From assembly GCA_029990175.1 (NCBI GenBank), contig JARKIP010000005.1, forward strand, positions 31,381,501 to 31,445,500: a stretch of 64,000 bases of DNA, in the 5' to 3' direction. Positions 8,871-20,712 of this stretch are shown piece after piece (the stretch's first letter is position 1; each line of letters opens with the position of its first letter). The notes below the pieces were generated by a model that worked only from the letters and a program-made list of their open reading frames with translations, did not search any database and was not told where the DNA came from. This DNA comes from Petunia secreta (taxonomy: Eukaryota; Streptophyta; Magnoliopsida; Solanales; Solanaceae). Position numbers and translations under genes: made by a program.

Positions 8871-8875
8871 GAAAT
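8871..8875. repeat. Target site duplication of element A, right copy (GAAAT)
   Basis: It matches 1085-1089 exactly and restores the element B protease sequence when element A is ignored. Confidence 0.95.
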
Positions 8876-10476
8876 CAAGGATTGGCTTACTATGTTGGCA
8901 CAACTCCCCGAATCAACAACCATTGAGCACAATTGCCCCATCACACGACATCTAGCATGAAAGAGGCTTTCTCTTTGATCATTTTCCACCTCCTCTTCCA
9001 TGAGAATGGCACTCAAGCTCCTCCTAACCACCAAGAACATGTGAGGACCAACATCTTCCTCTTCGGCTACCTCACATTCAACTTCCTCATCCTCCTCTAC
9101 TTCCTCATTTTCGGACTCACTTTCTTGTTCATACACCAAATTGCCAACCACAACCATGGTTCGTTTTGTGGAGCATTCTTTAGCAATATGCCCAAAGCCC
9201 TTGCACTTATAACATTGAGTAGAAGTAGAAATAGGATTACTCAAGCGAGTTTTAGGATTACCTTCCAAGTTTGGTGTAGTCTTCTCATAAGGCTTTTTCA
9301 CTTCTTTGCTAGCACTTGCACTTGGAAAGTTCACACTTGGAGTCTTCCACTCTTTTGGCTTGCTTGTGGTAGTAGGAGTGTTGTTTTTGAACTTCTCTCC
9401 TTTGAGCCAAGTCTCGGCATCAATTGCGGCTTCAAACATATCTTGAAGTGTGAGATAATGATGCAACCTCAATTGAGAAGCTATACCATAGCTCAAGCCA
9501 TTCTTGAATCGGATCATGGCTTCTTCTTCACCTTCGGTATCCATATCCAATGCCATCCGGGTCTTTTCAAATTCATCATGGTACTCATGCACCGTTTTGA
9601 CACCTTGTTTTAGATCATAGAGCTTCTTGAGTTGCTCTTGCCGATACCTTGGAGTTATGTACTTGGTGTTCATAAGCCCCTTCAACTCATCCCAAGTCAC
9701 ATTCAAATGCAAATTCATCCTTCTCCTAGACCTTTTCATAGACTCCCACCAAGTAGAAGCATAGGCCTCAAAGGTAGAAATAGCATAGGTACCTTTTCTC
9801 TCCTCGGTCATCTCATTGGTGTCAAACACCCTCTCCATAAGTAGCACCCATTCCATGTATGCCTCCGGATCACAAGTTCCCTTGAAGGGTGGAAGATTGA
9901 GCTTGACACTATTGAGGTTGTTGTTGTTGTCACGTACCCCATAGTTAGGCTCCGGTTGGCCTCCATAATGGTCATCATGAGCAACATACTCCCTCCTCAC
10001 ATTCCCTCTAGCATAGCCCATGGGCGGCCCTCGACCTCGGCCTCTACCCCTTTCTACATTTCGACCCCAATGCATTTGCCTTCATCACCATACCCGACCT
10101 CCGCCTCTTCTTGAACTTCATCAATTTGTTCAAGAGGTGGGACATTCCGCACGGGTCTTCGAAGTGGAGCATTTCCTTGGGGATTGCCCAAGTTGAGGGG
10201 ATTGCCCTCTTGTCGGGGATTGCCCAACCCACGCTCTCGTAGAGCTTCAACTTTGCTTTGTTCATACCTCTTGTTTAGCTCAACAAAGTGTCCGGGAGTC
10301 ATAGGAGTGCTATGACTTGTGCCCTCTCCGGATTCAATTTGGACACTCGGGGTCCTCCTCTCACCGGTCTCAACTTGATTCCTCTCGACGGACTCAAGTC
10401 TCAAAGTCATGTCCTCCAACTTGGCTATAACAGTAGCCATGAAAAGTTTCATAGGATCATCTCCATCGGTTGCCAT
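8871..10476 (-). pseudogene. gag: Element B Gag and start of protease, frameshifted and cut by element A
   Basis: The start codon is at 10476-10474 (MATDGDDP). The first frame runs ~140 codons and is lost near 10060-10080, where a stretch present in element A is missing. The second frame continues with an RG-rich segment, the Gag domain (TWWESMKRSRRRM, MNTKYITPRYRQEQLKKLYD), a CCHC knuckle (CYKCKGFGHIAKEC), an acidic stretch and the protease start VVDSGSCANIVSQSLIS. The frame then enters element A's LTR, giving an artificial fusion that should not be taken as a gene. The Gag is closely related to that of A. The missing reverse transcriptase and the break in gag mean B could move only with helper proteins. 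Confidence 0.88.
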
Positions 10477-10653
10477 AGTACCTACAAAAAGAAACAAACG
10501 TTAGCAAAACACCTCACACACACCCTCACGTGTATAACACTCGGGTCACTCGTTTAGTGGTGGTGGATATTTCACTCAAGTTTGAGTCTAAAAGCTTCAA
10601 GTAGTTGACCAAAGAACCACAACTCAATCACTCAACTCCTCAAGTCCAATGCT

Positions 10654-10682
10654 CTCCGGGGTGAGTGGAGTTAATGGGACTC
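10654..10682 (-). promoter_or_regulatory. Conserved leader block in element B
   Basis: Identical to element A 6984-7012 over the 29 bases compared, within leaders that otherwise differ clearly. A packaging or dimerisation role is inferred. Confidence 0.45.
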
Positions 10683-10901
10683 GATTGGAACGATAAGCAC
10701 TTTAAGTGAGGACTTGATTCAAAAGATACTACGGGTCTTCTTTGAATTCTAGTCTCCTTTCTAAGGCACGATGGTCCTAATAGCTCGAAGTAATTAGTAC
10801 TAATCAAGTAGGATTATACTCTAATAATACTAATTAGAAGAATTGCAAACAACAAAACAAGAGAACCTAGAAGAAACTACCCAATTCCCACTTTCAGAAA
10901 A

Positions 10902-11058
10902 GTAGGCGCCCCACCTGTTTTGAGTAGGTGGTCCGCCTGGTTCTCTGCAGAGGAGAGTAGGCGGTCAGCCTACTCCAAGTAGGCGGTCCCCTCTGTAAAA
11001 TCCAGAGAGTGAACAAAAATCAGGCGGTCCGCCCCTTCTACTAGGCGCCCCGCCTACT
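10902..11058. repeat. GGCGCCCC / GGCGGTCCGCC motif cluster in element B leader
   Basis: Repeated TAGGCGCCCC, AGGCGGTCCGCC and degenerate forms lie in an otherwise AT-rich leader. The mixture of the two motif types matches the cluster in B's own LTR (12021-12171). Confidence 0.75.
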
Positions 11059-11549
11059 GCAACTTCCAGCACAGTTCAAACTCATTTTTCTTGCCTTTGG
11101 CACCAAAAAATCCAACAATTCACACGTTGTTTTATCGATCCGAAGGTACCCAAACGTTGTTTCAATCACAGAGATCAAACCTCAATCAATTTTATCAAAC
11201 CCCAATCAAAATTCAACAATCTACCATGTTCATCATGTTCATAGCTAGGGTTTCAAAATTTTCAAATTTTTCAAGGGTTTCAAATCTCAAATCATGGAAT
11301 ACAACTCCAAATCGTGTGTGTTGGGTACCAAAATAACGGGTTTCCAATAAGGATCAAACTCCAATAACAATCACAATACGAATCAATCCAAAACACAAGA
11401 TAGAACAAATTTTTTGGTATTTTTCAATTTTCCAATTTTTTTTGTGATTTTCTCCTTTCCAATAACAAGAACAAGAAAACTAAAGATAGAATCGACCTAG
11501 GCACGAAGAATCAAGGGTCGGGGGTTTGTAGAAACAAAACCCGAGCCTT

Positions 11550-11561
11550 GCTCTGATACCA
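11550..11561 (-). other. Primer-binding site of element B (initiator tRNA-Met)
   Basis: TGGTATCAGAGC on the minus strand, three bases inside the 5' LTR. It is the same site as in A, D and E. Confidence 0.9.
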
Positions 11562-11885
11562 AGATGATAAGGATCAAAACCAAACGCGGAAATAAAGATA
11601 AAAGAGCGAGACACTACTCGAACTCCCTACGAAGTAACTATGGAGAACTCGTTCCATAATACCCTCGTATCGGTGTCAAGGAGGACCTACACTATGCAAC
11701 TACCCTTGAGACGACAAAGGAATCGCAAGTACAATGATCGGGGGGGGGGTTTGGGGTTCAACTAGAATCCACTAGTAAACTCAAACCAACTCAAAGGGTT
11801 TTTCATTCTAAGAGAATCCACTCTTGAACATTCATTCAATCATTCATTATCCAAGCTAAACTTAGTAAAATGCTAAGCTATGGAG

Positions 11886-11894
11886 TATTTATAG
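11886..11894 (-). promoter_or_regulatory. TATA box in element B 5' LTR
   Basis: CTATAAATA on the minus strand, in the same relative place as in A and D. Confidence 0.6.
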
Positions 11895-12020
11895 GCCTCA
11901 TTCAAGACATAAGGAAAGGCCTAAACTACCCTTAAGTAGATTCTAAAGTCATAAGCCACGTAGGGGCATAATAGAAATTATATTGCATAAAAACTAGAAT
12001 TCCCGCAGCTTGTTCAGCAA

Positions 12021-12171
12021 CTAGGCGCCCCGCCTAGTAAAGTAGGCGCCCCGCCTAGTCTCCTGTAGGCGCCCCAAGTAGGCCCTCCGTCTCTGCAGTA
12101 GGCGCCCCAAAGTCCAGAGGCTAGCCACCAAGTGGGCGGTCCGCCTAGTCCAACGGGCGGTCCGCCTGCTT
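12021..12171. repeat. GC-rich motif cluster in element B LTR
   Basis: TAGGCGCCCCGCCTA (palindrome-like) and GGGCGGTCCGCC words recur upstream of the TATA box, in the same style as this element's leader cluster. Confidence 0.75.
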
Positions 12172-12298
12172 CCCTGAGTGCTTGAAACGCCTCGAAATGT
12201 GTCTCTAAGGCTCCTCGTTGCATGGCGTTCCAATGCATAAGCTCTTCCTTGGCCTTGGATGGTGTTTTTTAGATGGTTGCTCGATTTGCCCTGCATCA

Positions 12299-13850
12299 AC
12301 TAGCCTCGTTAGGCTTAAAATATGACGACTAGTCTTGTCACGCTTAAAATACGACGACTAGCTACACAAAGCTTAAAATATGCCGACTAGCAATGTGAGG
12401 CTTAAAATATGACGACGAGCCTCGTTAGGCTTAGAATATAATGACTATATTCATCAGGCTTAACATATGATGACAACTAGCCAAGTCAGGCTTAAAATAT
12501 GACAACTAGCCTCGTCAGGCTTAAAATATGACGACAAGCCTCGTCATGCTTAAAATATGACAACTAACGACGTCGGGCTTAAAATATGAGGACTAGCCAC
12601 GTCAGCCTTAAAATATGACGACTACCCTCGTAAGGCTTAGAATATGACGAGTAGCCACATCGGGCATAAAATATGATGAGGAGCCTCGTTAAAGTTAGAC
12701 TATTGCGACTAGCCTCGTCAGGCTTAAAATATGACGACTAGCCTCGTTAGGCTTAAAATATGACGACTAGTCTCGTCACGCTTAAAATACGACGACTAGC
12801 CAAATATGACGGCTAGCCATGTCAGGCATAAAATATGACGACTAGCCTCGTCAAAGTGAAAATATGACGACTAGCCACATCAGGCTTAAAATATGACGAC
12901 AAGCCTCGTCGGGCTTAAAATATGACGACAAGCTACATCAGGCTTAAAATATGACGACGAGCCTTGTCAGGCTTAGAATATGACAAGTAGCCACGTCAGG
13001 CTTAAAATATGACGACGAGCCTCGTTAAGCTTAGAATATGACGACTAGCCTCGTCAAACTTAAAATATGATGACGACTAGCCAACTCAGGCTTCAAATAT
13101 GACGACTAGCCTCGTCAGGCTTAAAATATGATGACTAGCTACACCAAGCTTAAAATATGACGACTAGCAATGTCAGGCTTAAAATATGACGACGAGCCTC
13201 GTTAGGTTTAGAATATAATGACTATATTCATCAGGCTTAACATATGATAACAACTAGCCAAGTCAGGCTTAAAATATGACAACTAGCCTCGTCAGGCTTA
13301 AAATATGACGACAAGCCTCGCCATGCTTAAAATATGACAACTAACGACGTCGGTCTTAAAATATGAGTACTAGCCACGTCAGCCATAAAATATTAAGACG
13401 AGCCTCGTCAGGCTTAGAATATGATGAGTAGCCACATCGGGCATAAAATATGATGAGGAGCCTCGTTAAGGTTAGACTATTGCGATTAGCCTCGTCATGC
13501 TTAAAATATGATGACGACTAGCCAAGTCAGGCTTAAAATATGATAACGACTAGCCAAATCGGGCTTAAAATATGACGACTAGCCTCGTCAGGCTTAAAAT
13601 ATGATGACTAGCTACACCAAGCTTAAAATATGACGACTAGCAATGTCAGGCTTAAAATATGACGACGAGCCTCGTTAGGCTTAGAATATAATGACTATAT
13701 TCATCAGGCTTAAAATATGATGACAACTAGCCAAGTCAGGCATAAAATATGACGGCTAGCCTCGTCAGGCTTAAAATATGACGACAAGCCTCGTCATCCA
13801 TAAAATATGACAACTAAAATATGACGTCAGGCTTAAAATATGACGACTAG
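12299..13850. repeat. Satellite block 1
   Basis: Head-to-tail units of about 29 bp alternate an AT-rich linker (GGCTTAAAATAT) with a core (GACGACTAGCCTCGTC and variants); some units are 32 bp (GATGACGACTAGCCAAGTC). A marker variant with TGACTATATTCATC recurs at about 12442, 13219 and 13692, showing longer-range order. There are no genes. Confidence 0.95.
13846..13850. repeat. Target site duplication of element C, left copy (ACTAG)
   Basis: ACTAG lies directly before the LTR start and is repeated at 22228-22232. ACTAG is part of the satellite core, so the match is supported by position at both exact LTR ends. Confidence 0.85.
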
Positions 13851-14657
13851 TGGTGCAATGCAAACCCGAAGGAATTGCTTAGCACAAACGTGGAAGATAA
13901 ACAACAAAAGATAAAGATAGAAGCAAGACAAAACTTGCTTCTTTTGAAAGAACAGTGCGGAACCTGTCTCAAAGCTCGATCAAAAGGGACACAAGAATCA
14001 CCTAAACTATGCAACAATCCTCAAGAGAACATTGCCTCTTGCAAACTGAATGATCAAAGATGAATGTTCAATCGGATTAACCGAAAGCCACAAGTCCATA
14101 AAAGCCCTCACAGGGGGTTGCTCACGACGGAGACAAGAAATGTGCTCGGCACTTTCATTAATTCATCAATGTTCAAAAACTAGGTGCTTACAATGAAAGG
14201 AAACAAGGTTTATATAGGAAATACTAAGGGTAAACTAGTAAAAGGGTCACAGGCGACCAATAGAAATAAGCCACGTAGGGCTGAGTTAAAGATGTGTTCG
14301 GTGGTCTTTGACTTCGGTGAGCCTTGGCTTCGGTTCTGGATTGCCTGCTCGAACACACTTGTCCTCGGGCGCGTGACTTAGCTTCGAACACTTGTTGTTG
14401 TGTTCGGCTCTGTGCTGCCCGACGCCAAGAACTGCTGTTCGGTAACCTTGTCCTCGGGCTCAAATTTGAAGATGAAGCCCTTGGTTCCAACATTTTGCAA
14501 TTCTCCTCCCGAACACATGCTTCCTCCCGAAATAGCCAACTGGATGTGCATGTCATGGAGCAGCTTGGCTTGGCTTCTAGTGATTGGCCTCCTCGATTGA
14601 TCAGTCACTGCCTTCGGTTGAAGTCTCCTCGGTTGATCAGCACTTTGGGCTACATCA
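13851..14657 (-). repeat. Element C 3' LTR
   Basis: 807 bp from TGGTGCAATGC to GGGCTACATCA. It includes a TATA box (14209-14217) and the last coding part of the polyprotein (frame ends at 14378). It differs from A, B, D and E at the left edge (TGGTGC rather than TGATG/TGATAAG). Confidence 0.93.
14209..14217 (-). promoter_or_regulatory. TATA box in element C 3' LTR
   Basis: CTATATAAA on the minus strand. The same word occurs at 21071-21079 in the other LTR. Confidence 0.6.
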
Positions 14658-17600
14658 TCCTCCCCTTCTTGAGAGGATTTCGTCCTCGAAATCGATTCAT
14701 CCTCTGCCTCCGATATTTGGCCTACAACACAAGGAGTTAAATCAGCAACATTGAAGGTGTTAGACACATTATACTCACCTGGGAGGTCGATGACATAAGC
14801 ATTGTTGTTTATTTTTCTCAGCACTTCAAATGGACCATCCCCTCGAGGAGCCAACTTTCCTTTCCTTTGGTTCGGGAAGCGTTCCTTTCGGAAGTGAACC
14901 CAAACCCAATCTCCCTTCTTTAATTCCAGCTTTTTTCGCCCATTGTTTTTCTTCAAGGCAACCTTTGTATAGGCTTCCTCGAGGTTCTTCTTCGCCTTGG
15001 CATGCAACTCGAGCAGAGCTTTGGCTCGGTGAGTACCTTCAAAATCAATAACAACATCTCGAGGCAATGGGGTTAGGTCAAGTGGAATTAAAGGGTTAAA
15101 TCCATACACACACTCGAACGGGGTCATGTTAATCATTCGATGCACCGTTCGATTGTATGCAAACTCCATCATGGGCAAACGATCAGCCCAGTTTCCGACC
15201 TTTCCTTTGGTCATTGCTCGAAGCAAAGATCCCAAGGTTCGGTTAACTACCTCGGTCTGCCCATCAGTCTGAGGATGGTGAGACGTCGAGAATAGCAGCT
15301 TGGTGCTGAGGGCGCCCCACAAACATTTCCAAAAATGACTCAAGAACTTTGAGTCTCGATCACTCACAATAGTACGAGGTACACCATGCATTTTAACACA
15401 TTAGAAACAAACAATGTAGCTACATGCTGTGCATCATCACACTTTTTGCAAGGAATAAAGTGAGCCATTTTGGAAAAACGGTCAACCACAACGAAAATGC
15501 TATCATGTCCTCCCCCCGACCTCGGTAACCCCAAGACAAAGTCCATGGATATATCAACCCAAGGTCGATTAGGCACAGGCAACGGGGTGTACAAACCATG
15601 AGGGTTGGACTTCGATTTTGCTTTCTTGCAAACGAGACAAGCGTTGCAAAGCTTTTCCACATCTCGTCGCATTTTGGGCCAATGGAACTGCTCGATCAAG
15701 ATACCAAGAGTTTTGTCGACACCGAAGTGTCCCATCAGTCCACCAGAGTGAGCTTCTCGAACCAAGAGCTCTCTCCACGATGATACTGGCACACAAACCC
15801 TCCCATTCTTGAAGAGGTAGCCATCATGCCATTGATATTTTTCAACCCTTCGGCCACTCAAGATAGCGTCACGAACACATTTCAGCTTGAGATCGTCCTC
15901 GTACATCGACTTGATGCTTTCGAATCCCATGAGCCTAGAGGCGAGTGTGGTCGCTAAGGCAAATTTCCTTGATAGCGCATCGGCCACAACATTGTCTTTT
16001 CCCTTTTTGTAATGAATTACATAGGGAAAGCTTTCAATAAATTCAACCCACTTGGCATGTCTTCGGTTTAATTTATCCTGTCCTCGGAGATGCTTCAAGG
16101 ACTCATGATCGCTTTTGATCACAAATTCTCGAGGCCACAAATAATGCTGCCAATGGGCGAGTGCTCGAACGAGGGCATACATTTCCTTGTCATACGTTGA
16201 GTAATTCAAGGCTGCACCCTTAAGCTTTTCGCTGAAGTAAGCGATCGGCTTCGATTCTTGCATTAGCACTCCTCCGATCCCAACTCCAAATGCATCACAC
16301 TCGACTTCGAATGCTTTGCCGAAGTCAGGGAGTTGCAACAACGGGGCAGAACAAAGCCTCCGTTTCAACTCTTGGAAAGCCCTTTCTTGGGACTCTCCCC
16401 ACACAAATGGATTGTCTTTCTTAACCAGCTCGGTTAAAGGAGCTGCCACGGTGCTAAAGTCACGAACAAACCTTCGGTAAAAGCTAGCTAAACCATGAAA
16501 GCTACGAACTTGTGATACCGAGGTCGGAGTTGGCCAATCTTTGATGGCTTCGACTTTTGATTCGTCGACTTCGACACCATTAGCACTGACAACGAATCCA
16601 AGAAAGACCACACGATCGACACCGAAGGCGCATTTCTTGAAGTTGGCATACAACTTCTCTTCTCGAAGCTTTTCGAGCACTTGCCTTAGGTGTTCGACAT
16701 GTTCATCCATGGTTCTACTATAAACAAGTATGTCATCGAAATAAACGACAACGAACTTGTTTAAGAACGGTTTGGGCACGTGGTTCATCAGTCGCATGAA
16801 TGTGCTCGGTGCATTGGATAAGCCAAAAGGCATTACCAACCATTCATATAGACCGAATTTTGTCTTGAATGCGGTTTTCCACTCATCTCCGGGTTTCATT
16901 CGGATCTGGTGGTAACCGGACCTGAGGTCAATCTTTGTAAAGCATGAAGAACCACTCAATTCATCAAGCATGTCATCTAATCGAGGGATAGGATGACGAT
17001 ACTTTACCGTAATTTTGTTGACTGCTCGACAGTCAACACACATTCGCCATGTTCCATCCTTCTTCGGGACGAGGATGACTGGAACGGCGCAAGGACTCAA
17101 GCTCTCACGAACGAGGCCCTTGTTCAGCAACTCATCAACCTGCCGTTGGAGCTCTTTGGTGTCTTCGGGATTACACCGGTATGCAGGTTTGTTAGGGATT
17201 TGAGACCCTGGCACGAAGTCAATTTGGTGCTCGATTCCCCTCAACGGTGGTAATCCACCTGGCATTTCCTCGGGAAACATGTCCTCGAAGTCCTGCAAAA
17301 CTTTACGAACAAACAAAGGCAAAGGGTTATCATTAGAAAAATCTTCATTAGAGTTTAGAAAGATACCCTTGTGCACGAGGCAAATCATCATCTGACCGTG
17401 GTCGTTGCCTCGTAAGACCTCACCGGGTTGCATGATTGCACAAATTCCTTTCACTTCGGGCGGTGAGTTTGTCTCTTCGGGCCCCAATTTTGCTCCCATC
17501 GGAAGCTTAGCTTTGGCCGCTTCTTTCAATTCTTTCATTCGTTTATAGTCCTCGGTGACTTGTTTTGGAGACAAGGGTTTGAGTATGAAACTCTTCCCAT

Positions 17601-19485
17601 CGAGCTTCATAGTGTAAGTGTTGGATCTGCCATTGTGAACAGCTGTTCGGTCATACTGCCATGGTCGTCCCAATAGCAAATGACAAGCTTGCATCGGAAC
17701 CACATCGAATATCGTTTCATCTTGATACTCTCCGATTTTGAACTTTATCCACACTTGTTTGACAACTCTCAATTCTCCACACTCGTTCATCCATTGTAAT
17801 TTGTAAGGGTGGGGATGCTTCATCGTAGGTAATCCCATTTGTGAAACCAAAGTTTGGCTTACTACATTGGCACAACTACCGGAATCAATGATCATCGAAC
17901 ACACCTTTCCCCTCACTCGACATCGGGCATGAAAGAGGTTTTCTCCTTGGTTGTCCTCTTCTTCAAGAGTCATGCAGCTCAAATTCCTTCGAACCACAAG
18001 AAACATTTCTGGATGATCAGCTTCGGCAGCCTCATGATCATCATCACCTTCAGCTCGGTCAGTCTCCTCGATAAATTCCTCCTCGGTGTCACTCGCTTGC
18101 TCATGGACGGTTCCATCTTCGAGCAGAAGCATAACCTTGCGAGTTGGACACTCTTTTGCCATGTGACCATAACCTTTGCACTTGTGACACTGAATATTTG
18201 AAGCACTAGGGGAATTTAGTTGCACTTTACTTCCTACTTCTCTTGATTGGTTAACGGTCACACCCCTCTCGAAGGGTCTCTTCGAATCTCGAACAGCATT
18301 GGCACTTGCTTGGTTAGGATTTTTCCATTCTTTTCCTCGGTTCAAGGGAGTAGAAGTAGTGACTCCTCGATACCGATTTGCCTTTTCTTCCTTCACCAAT
18401 TTTTCAGCTTCGGTAGCAGCATCAAACAAATCTTCAACCGTGTGGTACACGTGGAGTCTCAACTGAGAGGACACATCCCTAGCCAAGCCATTTTTGAACC
18501 GGATAATGGCTTGTTCCTCGTCTTCGGTCAGATCAAGATTCATTCGAACCCTTTCAAATTCATCATGGTACTCCTGAACTGACTTGGACCCTTGCTTTAG
18601 CTCATAAAGTTTTTGCATTTGAATCTGCCTGTACTTGGCACTCAAATACTTAGCATCCATAGCTCTCATCAACTGTGGCCACGTATTAACTACTGGATAG
18701 TCATTTCTTCTTCTATGCCTCTTGTCAGATTCCCACCATGTTCATGCATAAGCTTCGAACGAAGCAATGGCATGGGCAGCTTTCCTCTCATCGGTCATCT
18801 CGTTGGTTTCAAAGATGCGCTCCATTTTAAGCTTCCATTCAAGATACTCATCGGGATCACTAGTTCCTTTAAAGGGAGGAATAGTGATCTTGACACTGTT
18901 CAAGTTTGAGTCTCGAACACCTCTAGCCTGTTCGACATACTCACCTTCTCGATCGTCAGCCTCACGCTCAATATTTCTTCCAACATTTGCGCCTCGACCT
19001 CAGAAATTTCCACGACCTCGGTGAGCTTGCCTTCGTTGAGCGAATGGCGGCTCACGCTCATATTCGTCCTCGGGAAATTCCTCTTCATCAACCTCCTCGG
19101 CAACGGCTCCAAGATCTCTTCGGGCCTTTGGAGGTGGTATTCTTTCTCCTCGGGGAATGCCCAAGTTTTGATAACCAGCTTGGGGATTGCCCAAGTTTTG
19201 TGGTGCTTGGGGATTCCCCAAGTTAAGCTCTCTTCGAATGGCTTCACTTGTCAACTGATGTTGTCGTACAAGCTCAGCATACAGCTCTGGTTTCATCGGA
19301 GTGGAATGGCTAGTTCCAGCGCCGGACCCATTCATGGCCACGGACGCGCTTCCCTGCTCGAGGAGAGTTACTCGAGCAGTTACTCCTCTTATTTCGGCAC
19401 TAACGCCTTGTATCGGAGCCATGAGATCGGCTAACGACACTTCGGGCCTTTCAATGCCTTTTCCTTCGCCTCCATTACCAGCCAT
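14378..19485 (-). pseudogene. gag-pol: Element C Gag-Pol polyprotein, interrupted
   Basis: This is a close homologue of the element A polyprotein, starting at MAGNGGEG (19485). At least three breaks are visible: in-frame TGA at 19000-19002 (RG-rich stretch; consistent with CGA to TGA), TGA at 18742-18744 inside the Gag TWWES motif, and a one-base loss near 15391 in integrase, between the first and second catalytic Asp. Between the breaks there is an 1102-codon frame with the CCHC knuckle, the protease DSG, reverse transcriptase YFDD and RNase H (CDAFG in place of CDASG). After the frameshift the frame has SDRD, HHPQTDGQTE, a GPF and a C-terminus ending inside the 3' LTR, as in A. Autonomous activity is unlikely without correction of these breaks. 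Confidence 0.93.
14658..14670 (-). other. Polypurine tract of element C
   Basis: AAGAAGGGGAGGA on the minus strand next to the 3' LTR, identical to A and D. Confidence 0.9.
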
Positions 19486-20697
19486 GGTACCTGCACAAGT
19501 CAAAAATCAAACAAATGTTAGGGTTAGAAATCACCTCACACTCTCCCTCACCTTCGATGGGTGGCACTCGGGTCCGCTCAATTTATGGGTTCGGTTTTGA
19601 TCACTCAAGGACTTGTTAACAGTGGCTCGTCTGATTGATCGGTCCTCTAAGATCCTTCAAGTTCGACAATAGTCACTGTCTCTTCGGGAAGAGTGAAGTG
19701 ATGTTCGACTCGATGGATCGGACGCTTTTTAACTGAGCTCGGGGAGTCAAAAGAATTTCTACGAAAGTTTGAACTTCGGTCACCCCTTCGCACGAATTCC
19801 TATCAGCTCAAAAGAGTTAGTACGACCTCGAGTAGGACGATTACTCAAAAGATCCACCAACTAGAATTTTGACACGAAAGAAAGTGAGAACCTAGGAGAA
19901 TCTACCCTTTGATTCCCTTTTGGAATCTTCCTCGATCACACCAACTCTTGTCCGTACAAGAGTGGTCCCTCCTTGGTATGGATAGGGTTTTACCTTATCC
20001 ACTTTCCCTTTTCAGCCGACAAATTTTCACCTGGGGGTTTTTGATATTTTAAATTTACCCCTTTCTTCTTCAATGGAACAGTGACCTTTGCTCCGGCGTA
20101 CGGACAAATCAACTTCGGTTCACTGAACGCAAATCTCAACAGATCTGGGCTGTTCTTTCGACTCCGGTCTCAAACGACATCGGAGGAAGTCAAAGTCCGT
20201 CGAGCTAAGAACCAGCTCGCCGTGTCGTACACTGTTACAATTTTGCAACAACTTTCCGGCGTACGGACAACGTTTTCAAACTCAGAACTTCGATTTTCAA
20301 ACAACAAAACAAACCCAAATCACTCAAGAACCACCAATCTTCACCGGCTTCTTCCAAACTCAATGGGGTTCGAGTTTTTCAGTCACCATTAAAGCTCAAA
20401 ACAGTCCAAAAATTCACCAAGAAACCCTAGTCACGAAATTGGTACGTCGGGCACTTGTTGGATTCAGAACTCGATGGTGAACAAGAATCAATGGTTGTTT
20501 ATCCCAAACAACCAACAATCAAACACAATTTTTGAATTTTCCTTTTAACACCTTTTTTTTTTTTTTTTTTGTAAAATAACAACGCCAACAGTAACAAATC
20601 CAACTCAAGAACACGAAACGGAAAACAAAGACACAAACGCACGAAAATAAGGATAACGTGAACAGGATTTGGGGTTGTAGAAACAAGCCCAAACCGT
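19486..20697 (-). other. Element C 5' leader
   Basis: About 1.2 kb with no conserved coding. A TCCGGCGTACGGACAA-like word occurs twice (near 20091 and 20257). A run of 18 T (20553-20570) lies near the primer site. The GGCGCC-type clusters of A, B and E are not present here. Confidence 0.7.
20553..20570. repeat. Homopolymer T run in element C leader
   Basis: Eighteen consecutive T on the + strand (poly-A in the element sense). Confidence 0.9.
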
Positions 20698-20709
20698 GCT
20701 CTGATACTA
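20698..20709 (-). other. Primer-binding site of element C, one base altered
   Basis: The minus strand reads TAGTATCAGAGC, against TGGTATCAGAGC in A, B, D and E. The second base is mutated, which should weaken pairing with the terminal CCA of the tRNA. Confidence 0.82.
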
Positions 20710-20712
20710 AGA

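Larger units (their letters stand above)
10477..11549 (-). other. Element B 5' leader
   Basis: About 1.07 kb of untranslated leader. It contains the conserved block at 10654-10682 and a GC-rich motif cluster at 10902-11058. The rest is AT-rich, with no coding pattern conserved with the other elements. Confidence 0.72.
8871..12298 (-). mobile_element. Element B, right part (5' LTR, leader, gag)
   Basis: This is the upstream part of element B: 5' LTR 11565-12298, primer-binding site 11550-11561, leader, and a broken gag with the first half of protease, stopping where element A inserted. It begins in satellite, with ACTAG (12299-12303) next to the LTR end. The partner duplication would lie left of the window. 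Confidence 0.88.
11565..12298 (-). repeat. Element B 5' LTR
   Basis: 734 bp from TGATAAGGATC (left edge) to GCCCTGCATCA (right edge). It has a TATA box at 11886-11894, a run of ten G at 11740-11749, and a GC-motif cluster at 12021-12171. No second copy is visible, so the ends are set by analogy with D and by the switch to satellite at 12299. Confidence 0.85.

Noticed and set aside
8621..10075. A 484-codon frame that looks like one gene
   Set aside because: It joins element B Gag and protease to the LTR-encoded tail of element A across the insertion point at 8870/8871, so it is an insertion artefact.
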